In this document: positions 27,801 through 39,800 of the stretch, in pieces
Layout: each line of letters starts with the position of its first letter
Numbering within the stretch: the stretch's first letter is position 1
NCBI GenBank assembly: GCA_035578175.1
Contig: JAQMRL010000006.1
Coordinates: 60,319,001 to 60,383,000, forward strand
Direction of reading: 5' to 3'
DNA length: 64,000 nt
Source of the DNA: Catonia carolina
Lineage: Eukaryota > Arthropoda > Insecta > Hemiptera > Achilidae
Position numbers and translations under genes: made by a program
Notes under the pieces: model-generated
What the model was told of the DNA's origin: nothing
Seen by the model: the letters and a program-made list of their open reading frames with translations, nothing else
Database searches by the model: none

Positions 27801-30800
27801 TAAGACATCCAGGTATTGGTCTATCAATAATGGAGGATAATATTGAGGGAGTGAATTGTAGGGGGAGGCAAAGGTTAGAATATAATATAAAGCATATTAC
27901 AAAAGATGTAGGGTGTTACAGGTATGTAGATATGAAACGAGTTGTGCACGATAGAACAGCTTGGAGAAATGAATCAAACCAGCCAAGAGACTGATGACAA
28001 AAAATAAATAAAACTACTGAAATCGTGCCCAGTTAAATACAAAGTTCACAAGAGTTTGATTGTTAAATGACATACGAGGGGGTACCCAAAAGTATCCGGA
28101 ATAGCTCTGCTGTGGGCGGAGCTTGTGCAGTACAAATTCCCGCCACTAGGCTGCTTGTAGCGCTACTCATTGCCAGTTCAATGCCATTTTGTTCGTTGAT
28201 CTAGCTTGTTCTGTTCTCGTGCAGTGATTGTTCTCGCTAGTGCTGTTTTGTGCTCGTGTCGTTTTTCATGATGGCAAGTTTCAATGAACAACGTGCGGCT
28301 GTGAAATTTTGCTTCTTGCTCGGTAAAAAACGCCGCGGAAACAGTTGTAATTTTGAACACAGCTTACAAAGACGACGCTATTGGAAAAACCCAAGTGTAC
28401 GAGTGGTTTTTGCGCTTTAAAAATGGCGACTTGTCGATTGAACACAAACCTCGTTCTGGACGACCGTCGACTTCCCGAACAGACGAAAATGTTGTGAAAG
28501 TGAAAGAAATTGTACGAACAGACCGACGACAGACCATTGACCAAATATCACAGGTTAGTGGGTTATCTTGGAGCTCAGTCCAACGCATTTTAACAGAAGA
28601 CTTGACAATGAAAAGAGTCGCTGCCAAGTTTGTGCCTCGGGTTCTGACAGACACTCAAAAGGAACGTCGAATTGAAACGTGTAGTGATTTGAAACAACAG
28701 CTTGAAACTGATCCAGATTTCATGTCAAAGATCATTACGGGTGACGAGTCTTGGTGCTATGGGTACGACCCAGAAACCAAACAACAATCCAGTCAATGGA
28801 AGACTTCATTATCACCCCGACCAAAAAAAAGTCGTCAAGTCAGATCGAACATCAAAACAATGCTGATGTGAGGGGAATTGTCCATTCAGAGTTCGTTCCA
28901 CCAGGCCAGACGGTAAATCAAGCTTTTTATCTTGAAGTGTTAAGAAGACTACGAAACAGCATTCGTCGTAAAAGACCTAATTTGTGGCAGACAGGGGACT
29001 GGTTTTTCCACCACGACAACGCGCCTGCACACACGGCAATCTCGGTTACCCAGTTTTTGGCGAAAAACGGCATGGTTTTGCTACCACACGCACCGTACTC
29101 ACCCGATCTGGCTCCGTGTGATTTTTTCTTGTTCCCACGCATGAAAAGGGGCATGAAAGGTCTCCGATTTAACAACGTTGATGATGTCAAGAAAAAAACG
29201 ACAGATGAGCTGGCAGCCATCACTGAAGAGGAGTACAAAAAATGTTTTGAACAGTGGAAGCACCGGTGGGACAAATGTATTAGTTGTAATGGAGAGTATT
29301 TTGAAGGGGATAAGGTTCTTTTGTAAAAAAATTAAAAATAAATAGTTTTAACCTTTTGAGGACTACGAACGTACGGGTACGTTTACCGCTCTGCGATCGT
29401 AACGGACTATGCACATACGGGTACGTTTCATGTTTTTTGGTCTAAAATACTACGAACGTACCGGTACATTTGCTTCTGTTTTTATACTTGTGCTGACATC
29501 TATCATTTTCTCCATGTACTACGTGTTATAAACGAATAATTAATTTAGTAGGCTTTGTTTTATGCGATTGAAATAGCACATGTGTTTCGTCTAACCTCAC
29601 TTATGAGTTCCGAAAAGTTTTTATAGTTGTGTTAGCTTCTTGCTACCGTTTGTTTACTAATACAGAATACTTATTTATAGTTTACTAATAAAGAATTTTT
29701 ATTTCTTGTGAATATAAGTGTGTTTTATTATAATGTAAATCGTGTTTCGTGTATATATATGTTTCATTTTGAACGTTTCATTTCATTGTTTATTTTGTAT
29801 TACGAGTGGAAATGGTTAGTTTTAGTAGTAGGCGTCTACGGGTTGACTATATACTACAATATATAACTAATCCCGATTCAGATCTTGAAAATTACAATGA
29901 GAGTGATAGTGAAAATTCATTTTATGTACGGCACGATATTTCAAGTTCCGAAACAGATACCGACATTGAGGTACCGGCAATCCCGCAACCCAGTTGTAGC
30001 GTACAAAGGCCTACGAAACGACCAAAAGTTGATTTATTTTCATAGTAAATAAATAAATTATAAGTGTTCTTTCTTTCTGTTTAGTGTATTTTCTTTACTG
30101 TAAAACCGTATATTATACGCGTACATAGTGGGATGCACGCGTGTATGTGTGCGCGCGCATGCACATATGGGCGCTTGACTGTGCGGGCAAGGGTTATTTA
30201 CGTGTACAAGTATTCAAGGGGTGGAAGTGTGTAAAAAAGAAATAGCAGAAAGATAATAAATATGGGAAGCAGAAATCGACAAAAAACCTAAAAAAAAACT
30301 CAGGCTGTGAGCTGAGTTCTAGGTTGAAAAACATAGTCCTCAAAAGGTTAAAAAACAATTCCGGTTTCTTTTGGGTACCCCCTCGTATGGAGCATTGAGA
30401 GGTGAAATCTGTTCTGAAAATAATTAATAAATAGAAGAAGTAATATTTTGATGTATAACTTACCACTTCCGAAACTACTTAAGCTGCTAGCCTGACTATT
30501 AGTAGCACTGCTTGGTAAAGAACTCTGTAATCCGTCTCGAATGCCTCGCGATAAGCCACCCACATTTTGATTATTGGTATTCTCAGTCTGATCTTGACTT
30601 CGTCTTGGATTCGCCATAGGATACCTCCAAAATTCTAAAAATCAAACAAACAATTTTTTAAACATTTTCACATATTATTTTAAAAACTTATAATTCCAAT
30701 ATGAAAGAAACCGGTGAACATTGGGAACACTTGACATGACTTTCACTACCCAATATGAATAATGAAAACCATAACCTTATTTTAATCATGAGCGAATGTG

Positions 30801-33800
30801 GCTAAATGAAAATCATCCTCAGTCGTATTTTTATGACAAAAATCTGGTGTGAATCACTCACACAACTTTCTCTTGCCAATGCAAATAATTAACAATAAAC
30901 CTAACATTAGTAATAAAACATTAGAAATAAACAAAAAACTAACTTCAATAAACATAACCTAATTTTAATCATGAGTGAAAGACGCAAAATTAAAATCAAC
31001 CTCAGTTTAGCTTAAAAATACGGAAAATCACTCTTTCACGCTAAACTAGGCTCTATAGAGAAAAATGCTTTAAATACAAGTTGTAGATCTTTTAATATCC
31101 TATAAATTTGATTATATACACTTTTGTCGTAAAATGCATACTAAGGCCAAAATCTTAAAAAACTCGATTTTTCACACGTTTTCTTGAGAAAAAAAACAGA
31201 AAATCGCTAATTACTGCTAAACTAAGCGTTTTACAAAAAAATGTTTGAAATAAAAGTTTTAGGATGTTAAATTCTCTACAACTTTTATTATATACATTTT
31301 TGCGATAAAATGAATATTAAAGCCGTAATCTTAAAAAAAAACACTTTTTTACGTGAAAACAGCCTCACCAAGAATTTCAGCAAACATGACGCCTACCCTA
31401 TCTTGTGAGCATAAGAAATTTAGTAAACCAGGAGACTTTTAAAAAAATCGTAGGACCAGTTTTTGAGAAAATCGCAAAAAGTGAAAAATTACAGGAATAA
31501 ACTACTACTTCTGGTTGACCGATTTTGATGAAAATGTGTCTGGTCCGGTAGTGGTATGTAACTTTTTCAAGTTTCCAGTTCGTACAATGTTCTGTTCCTG
31601 AGATATTCTGTACACACACACAATTGCTAAAAACATGTTTTTTGGGTTCAGTGGGTCTGAAAACTTGTAGATCCGGTGAAAACTCGATTTCGAAAAATCG
31701 ATATGAAAACAATACTTTCCTTCATATAGGCAAGAGAAAGTAAAAGTAAAGAAAACCACAAACTGACGTTAAACTAAGAGCTACATAAAAACAATGCTTG
31801 AAATAAAAATTGTAGCTTATTTTTTTTCAACAGCTTGGTTATTAGCTATTACAGTGGGTTTTGACTTGTGAAAATTTCCAGACCCTATCTGGAAATTAAA
31901 CCCAGGACCTCCGCATAGTAGGCTAGCTCACTAACCACTATGCTATGGAGGCGACTGTAACTTTTTTAATTTTCCATAACTTTAGTTGCTATTTAAAAAC
32001 TTTTGTTGTAAAATGCAATCTTAAAAAACAGAATTCAATGAACAAAATAAAGAAAATCATAACTCATCCTAAAGTAAGTGTTCTGGGAAAAATGCTTACA
32101 GTAAAAGTTGAAGGCTTTTTATTTTCTGTTGTTGTTTAAGGTCATCAGCCGAAAGGCTAGTTTGAAACTAGAGGCTTTACTAAGTACAACAAGGACTGAG
32201 GTGGTTTACAATTTCCTTCCTCACTGAGTGGAAAAGTATGTTTATCAGCATGCTGGGCCCTCTGAGAAGCATCTACTTACCACCCTGCAAATGACACCTT
32301 CACTTCATTCACCACAGGGTCTGACAACGTAATAAAATTCATTACTCTCAGAGAAGATAACTGTGACTAGTGTCTTTTACATCTCTACCTCTTCTATTCA
32401 CATAATAACATATTTCAGTCATATAATTGGCTGACCATGGGATAAGAAACAGAACTATTTTTAAAAGCCCTGGAACTAACAGATCGAGTTTAAATAATAA
32501 TTTAATGCTCCACCTGCCTGTTTTAGACAGTTGCCCCATATAGTAGAGGACAAAAAATGTACTAAATGAACCGATTGTAAACCAAATCGTAGGAACCATT
32601 TACAAGAAAATTTCAAAAAAGTGAAAAATTGCACAAAAAAACACTAGTACTTCCAGTAGACTAATTTTGAAAAAATCTTTGGGTTGAGTTCCCTCGTAGT
32701 ATTTAACTTAAGTTCCAAGTTTCAACTTTGTACGGCATTCCATTATTGAGTTATTTTGTTCACTTAGACACAGACCAATCAGTAAAAACATATTTTTCTG
32801 GGTTCAGGAGACCCGGAAACGTGTATTTCCGATGAAAATCAATTTCGAAAAAATTATAATGAAACAATACACTATAATATTTCCCTATATTTCATACTAA
32901 GGCAAGAGAAATTAAAAACAATTAAAGAAACATTAAAAAATTACCTTGTCCTAATAGAGCAAGAGATGATAGCTGCTGTCTATTTTTCGCTTCTCTAATA
33001 GCTCTTGGTAAAGTCAATTGTACTGGTAACTCATCACTGAAATCACATTGTAAGCAATGACACATAAAACAATCATACTTAGAATGTTACATTATAAACT
33101 ATATAACAGAAAATTAAAACAGCAATAAAATGACAACAATCAATTAAATGAATGATGATTATCATGGTAGCTCGATCAATACAATGCTAAACTAACAAAC
33201 AAAATGTCCCTAAAAGTAAAGTAGCTAAAGCGACATTAAATAGACAAATATAGTAAATTTAATGCTGAATAAAACTTAACAACGTAAACCATTTACTGTT
33301 GTATAGTACAAAACGCTGGCAAATGAAAATTTCGGTAATTCCTAATAATTACTATAATTTCCAGTATTAAGGTTTTTTTTTTTCTTTAACGGCCGACTGT
33401 TCTGGAATTACTGCTAATGCAAAACACTAAAGGATGAAATTATTTTTTTGTAACGAATGAAAATATGCCGTGTTTGAATGGGATTCGAACCAAAGACCGC
33501 ATGTTGAGAGGTGAGCACGTTACCAACTACGCCAATGCGACCGGCAAGGTAATTATCAACGAATATAAGGAAAAACCCCATATTAGAATGAGTTACATTA
33601 GCACAGTAATTAGACAATAGATTGTAAATATTGTCAAATGTCAATCATCTGATACAGAAAATACATCTGATATCCGGTATTCGTTAGGTAGATGTGTTTC
33701 CCGCTCTGCGTTTTGTGGCCTTTCTTTTACTTGGCAACTTTCAGCCAATCGTCGAAATGGTTTCCTTCTTTTTGGCCCACCGCGTTGTTTGAACAATTGG

Positions 33801-36800
33801 TGGGAGTGAAGGCTGGTCAACCAGAAACTTCAAAGTTTTGGGAGCGTGTTGACCAGGTCAGTTCTGTTTCGAATTCAGCTACAAGGTTTCAAGAAGCAGA
33901 AAGTAGCAACTATTATTTGGATTTGACCAGGAGGGAAAGAAGAAGAAGAAGAAGAAGAAGAAGAAGAAGAAGAAGAAGAAGAAGAAGAAGAAGAAGCAGG
34001 AGAAATACTTATTCGAAGGTATTTGATAGTCACATTTCGTTTTGTTAATCATAAGCTTAATTATTTTTATTAATTATTATTTTTGTTAATTATTAGCTTT
34101 TTTTAGTTTAAGTCGCGAGATGAAAGATTGATTTGATGAAAGGTTGATAAAAAGTTGATGAAAGGAGGTTATGTTAATTTTTTTAAAATAGGTTGGAATA
34201 AGTTAAGTAAATATGATTGTAAATTATTCATTTATTAAATGTTTTTAATTAAATGATTAAAATTTTTAATTAAAATCGAAGAAGCATAGTTTTTATTTAT
34301 TTATTTGGTTAATCTCATGCTTTATTGATAGAGCTGGCACCCAACATTTTATTAATTATATAAGTAAATCACTAATTGTACACTGAATAAATATATAAGT
34401 AATAAGTAATAATTGTACACTAGACAATTTACGGTGGGGCAACCAACAAAATAATTCTGCAATTACTCCAACAATATTACATTATTGCAACACGTTTGTA
34501 ACTTAAATTTTATAAAAAAAAAATTAAGTAAAATAGTATTCAAACTTTTTTTAATTGATGTAGAAACAGTATAATTTTAACTTAAAAATTACTTTTTCAA
34601 CGTCAGCTAAATGTTATTGAAATTAAATACATAACGCAAGAATAAATTATTGATACGTTTACTGATGATATACTTCGTAGCCTGAAATTATAACATAAAT
34701 AATTAGGAAAGCATTTTAAATACGATAAAATACAGCTATAATGAACACATAAGTAAATGAATTTTATTAACACGTAGAGTTTAAAATTCCATACAATTGA
34801 ATAATTTTACATTAAAATTATCACATTTAAATTGACACCAAAATTATCATAAAAGATTCAAATACCGAATATTCTATTTTATTGGTGGCATTGTTTAGCC
34901 ATCTATCATTATCCGAAGTCCATCCATCCGTCACATCCAGATGTCATAAACTACAGAGACAGCAATAAATGGTTTTTGGATTCGTAATCTACACGAAAAG
35001 TTAGTGAGCCTGGATTAGGTTTGAAGTTCTGGTTTCGACCAGAAGTGACCCACCAAAATCGGAAGTCAAGAAATCAAATTCGGAGTTTGGAAACAAAAAT
35101 AGTGCAATTCAAATCCTCTTAAAGAGTACATACAGAAATTGTGGGTTTCAAGTTCCAATTTCAACTGGAAGTGGCCCAAAACCAGAAGTCAAGAAAACAA
35201 ATTCGGAGTTTGGAAACAAAAATAGTGCAATTCGAATCCTCTTAAAGAATAGATACAGAAATTGTGGGTTTCAAGTTCCAGTTTCGACTGGACGTGGCCT
35301 GAAACCGGAAGTCAAGAAATCAAAGTTGGAGTTTGGAAACAAAACTAGTGTAATTCGAATCCTTAAAGAGTAGATACAAAAATTGTGGGTTTCAAGTTCC
35401 GGTTTCGACTGGAAGCGGCCCGAAACCGGAAGTCAAGAAATCAAATTCGGAGTTTGGAAACAAAAATAGTGTAATTCGAATCCTCAAAGAGTAGATACAA
35501 AAATTGTGGGTTTCAAGTTCCGGTTTCTACTGGAAGTGGCCTGAAACCGGAAGTCAAGAAATCAAATTCGGAGTTTGGAAAAAAAAATAGTGTAATTCGA
35601 ATCCTCAAAGAGTAGATACAAAAATTGTGGGTTTCAAGTTCCGGTTTCGACTGGAAGTGGCCTGAAACCGGAAGTCAAGAAATCAAATTCGGAGTTTGGA
35701 AACAAAAATAGTGCAATTCGAATCCTCTTAAAGAGTAGATACAGAAATTGTGGGTTTAAAGTTCTGGTTTCGACTGGAAGTGGCCCGAAACCGGAAGTCA
35801 AGAAATCAAATTCGGAGTTTGGAAACAAAACTAGTGCAATTCGAATCCTCTTAAAGAGTAGATACAGAAATTGTGGGTTTCAAGTTCCGGTTTCGACTTG
35901 AAGTGGCCCGAAACCGGAAGTCAAGAAATCCAATTCGGAGTTTGGAAACAAAATTAGTGCAATTCAAATCCTCTTAAAGAGTAGATAAAGAAATTGTGGG
36001 TTTCAAGTTCCGGTTTTGACTGGAAGTGGCCCAAAACCGGAAGTCAAGAAATCAAAGTCAATTATGTCAATTGACTCCTCTTAAGAGTAGCTTTCTTACT
36101 TAGCTTTTTCTGTAGCAGGCTTGATCCCATTATGAGGAAAGATAACCACAGTTAAATGAATACACTATGTGACTTTTCGGGCCAACTCCTTTTCTTTAGA
36201 AAAAAATTTCCACCAGCCATAAAGAGATGTCGTCTCGTGAAAGGGATTTTATAATACAAATTTCACTAACCTTTTCATCTGCCTTGATCCTTACTATCTA
36301 CTTATACATGTTTTGATAGATCCACCATCACCAGAATACACAAATATCACGTGAAACTTTAAACATTTTCATTTAAAAACTTACAGAAAATATTGTATTT
36401 TCAGTTATTCACATAAAACTTTTTTTTTATTAATGACTGAAGATGCAATATTTTCTGTAGGTTTATAAATAAAAACAATTAAAAGTTTTTCATGATATTT
36501 TTTTGCATATTTTCATGATGGTGGGATCAACTGAATACATATAACGAAATATATTTCAAAATTGAAAATATTGCAACATTATTCTCGAAACGGTCAATGG
36601 GAAAGGTCGTTTATAGTAAAAAATTATGTACTGTATGGAGTGGAATGCGTTGAAAAACGATATTGAACTGTGATGAACGAGGTATTTTGAATTGTAATTC
36701 TAGGAAATAAAAAATAGTAGAAATGTTTGTTTTTATTTTTTTAACAATGGTCCACTAGAATAAAGAAAATGGTCTAAGGATAGAGATAACCTATTATCAG

Positions 36801-39800
36801 ACCGCAGGTATAGAGACAGTTAAAGTCTTTGTAGTCAGGGAGTCAATACCTGAACTAGTGAACAACAGAAAGTATGTGTCTGGCCTTTCGAAACAGTGTT
36901 GTTATGGGCCCAGTTCTGAGTTACGCTAATTGTTATACACATGTTGTAAGGGGCTTGCTTTTGGGTAGATAACCCAATAACAATGACAGTACCCACCACT
37001 ACATTTTAAAATATAGTCACTGGAAAAATCAAACCTATATAATAACACTACAACTGTATTCCGGAAGAACAATTCAATAATTACTTTTATTAAAAACATA
37101 AAAGATACCAATCGATTAACTTACCAACATTGAGCATAATGCGCAACTAAAGCAGGAATGCTGTCAAATTTGTTATCTGAACTTTCAAGACTAAGCCGAC
37201 CATCAGAAGCTGCTTCAATGAGGTAGTGTTCAATATAAGGTCCTTTACCAGCTGGTAAACGGACCGATATTGCCATTGTGCATGTCTGACTTGACTGCCG
37301 TACCACAAAATTCTGGAATAAAAAAGAAACAATTAAACAAGTATTACTAATATAACCTACGAATATCATATCAATACATATATTAAAAAGAATTACTTGT
37401 ACATTTATTTATTCACTTTCACCTGATTTTCATCAAAAATTTATAAATCAGTAAATTCTGCAAGTTCAGAGTAATAGGTATAACAAATAAAGTTTACTCC
37501 AAAAATCCTGACCACTAATCTTAATATTTAGTACTAACTTCTTCAGGTGCCTATCCGTTCCGAATGTTCATGACCATAATACCAATTCTCACTTTGTTCG
37601 TTGCGCTGCAAACAGCTCTTCAGAACTTTTTCCGAACTAAGTTCTCACATTTTGAAGCCACGACACCATTCTTTACCAGGTGCTTATTTTCCATAAATTT
37701 TTCTCTGCAGAATGGCTTGTAGTAACGAATATCATGATTCGTTTCGCATGATATATCTAAAATATTGGAGCTTCTTACAATTTGACAGTGGAAATGATTT
37801 CCATGTCTTTCTTAACTCTCCTGAGAACCTCTATAATAGTTGGCATCTGAGAAGTTCATGGAAGCCTCAACATTTGTCTGTATAGCTACATCACATCTCA
37901 AATGCCTTTATTTCCTTGTGATAGTTTATCCAAGGTCTACACCATACAGGAGTACAGAGAAGATAAAAAACCTTAGATGCCTCATTTTTATTGCAAAAGT
38001 GAAGTCATGGCTCTTGACAATAGGACCTATTTAATTAAATAAACTACTGGAATATATGTTGAAAATTGAAATTAATGTTTCGGTTTTTGTTATATGTATA
38101 GGGTGATTCAAAAAGAGCGACGGTTTTTAAACGGCTGGTAAATTTTTGTTTATCGGTTGGCAACATTGTTTGACCTCATTTCTATTTCGGAGATCACTCC
38201 GACTGACGATTCAGTTGTAGTTTCTCTTGTTCGCAGTGTAGTACTCTCGCAGTCTCTGTCTAACCATGGAGAAGTTTACTATTGCGCAACGAGTGTTAAT
38301 CGTCAAAACATTTTACCAGAGTGGAGAGAGTTATGCGGCTACTGTCAGGTGACTTCGCGGTACTCTAGGACGTAATGAAGCACCGAATGAATCAACAGTT
38401 TGCAGGCTCATGAAAAAGTTTTTTGAGACGGGTTCAACAGTCGACCTTAAAAGTTCTGGACGTCGTCGTTCTGGCTGAACTGAGCAGAACGATGCGTTGG
38501 TTCGTGACAGTGTGGCTGTTAGCGCAGCAAAATCAATACGTCGCCGTTCTCAACAATTGGGTTTAAGATGTTCTTCTGTACGGAGAATTCTTCGGTACGA
38601 TCTCCAATATCACCCGTATGAAATTCAGTTGACGCAACATTTGAAAGTGGCAGACCACCAGAAGAGACGACAGTTTGTTGGCTGGGTATTGAGAAAACGG
38701 CAGGATGATGACACCTTCGCAAACAAAATCATTTTCAGTGATGAGGCGCACTTCCACTTAAACGGTTTTGTTAATAAACAGAACTGCCGTATGTGGGGTT
38801 TAGAAAACCCTCGCGTGGTTAATGAAAGGGAAATGTTTGCACAGCGAGTGACAGTTTGGTGCGGCTTTTGGTCGGGTGGTGTCATCGGCCCTTACTTTTT
38901 TGAAAATCAAGAAGGACAAGCCATGACAGTAAATGGAGACCGATACCGTACGATGATTAGGGAGTTTTTGTGGCGTCATTTGGATGGAATGGACATTGAC
39001 GAGTTGTGGTTTCAGCAGGATGGTGCTACCTGTCACGCTGCACGAGAAACAATGTTGTTGCTCCATGAACGGTTCCAGGATCGCATCATTTCTCGTAATT
39101 CCGACCATCAATGGCCACCAAGGTCGTAAGACTTAACGCCTTGTGACTTTCATCTTTGGGGTCATCTGAAGTCATTGGTGTATGCCAATAAACCCCGAAA
39201 CATCAATGACTTGAAGGAGGAAATTCGACGGGTTATCGAGCAAATGGAAGTCGAAACTTGTCGTGCAGTAATATCCAATTTCATGGACAGAGTTGATGCG
39301 TACCAGCGCAGTAGAGGAGGACACATGCATGACATCATTTTTCATACATAAAACCGGAAGGCAAGATGAACTTGTTGATGTATTTATTTTCAGTTTTTCA
39401 ATAAAATAAATCTCTTAATTTGATATATCAAAACCGGCGCTCTTTTTGAATCACCCTATATGTATAAAAAAACTTTTCATTTACCTTATACTTTTCTCCT
39501 TACAAGCACTTTTGTGGTGCGCACCGCTTCTTCAGGTAATGACAATAGCTTCTTCAATTTGTTTACGAAGATTGCATCTTCATCAATGGTTTGAATCAAA
39601 CTGAACTCTTTTAATTCAAACCATTGACTAACCAAAATGCAATCTTTGTCAACAAATTCTAGAAGCTATTATTATTACCTGAAGAAGCGGTACGCAACAC
39701 AAAAGTGCTTGTAAGGGAAAAAGTATAAGAAGCCGTATAAGGTACGTAAATGAAAAGGTTAATATGTTCTATGTATTTATAAAACAAAACGTTATAAAAC

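Larger units (their letters stand above)
28075..30385 (+). mobile_element. mariner (DD34D) transposon carrying a piggyBac-type insertion
   Basis: TA target duplicated at 28073-28074 and 30386-30387. The inverted ends CGAGGGGGTACCCAAAAGTA and the complement of CTTTTGGGTACCCCCTCG match over about 28 bp with a few changes. Taking out the nested element and one TTAA (1000 bp) leaves 1311 bp, the normal mariner length, so the host copy is full length. It lies in a sprint intron only 78 bp from exon 5. Confidence 0.9.
31748..32936 (-). repeat. older family R copy, interrupted by SINE_D and SINE_A
   Basis: Diverged R blocks flank both SINEs: GTTAAACTAAGAGCTACATA before SINE_D, TTTTGTTGTAAAATGCAATC between them, and CACTAGTACTTCCAGTAGAC plus TAAGGCAAGAGAAATTAAAA at the end. 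The greater divergence and two later insertions make this the oldest R copy seen. Confidence 0.65.

Noticed and set aside
33470..33545. tRNA-like structure with good box A and box B
   Set aside because: The same head is followed by the same ~100-bp body in three places, so it is a SINE promoter region, not a tRNA gene.
33692..34048. 118-codon open frame ending in an arginine run
   Set aside because: The arginines are translation of an (AGA)n microsatellite and the rest has no recognised domain or splice context.
34320..34445. LTR primer-binding-site-like GCTGGCACCCAACA and a nearby GGTGGGGCAACCAAC
   Set aside because: No paired LTRs, no gag/pol-like codons and no target duplication were found.
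35020..36062. CRISPR-like array
   Set aside because: Units are ~120 bp with no unique spacers, in a eukaryotic intron; it is a minisatellite.
38519..39111. Minus-strand open frames over the DD41D element
   Set aside because: They are antisense shadows of the transposase.
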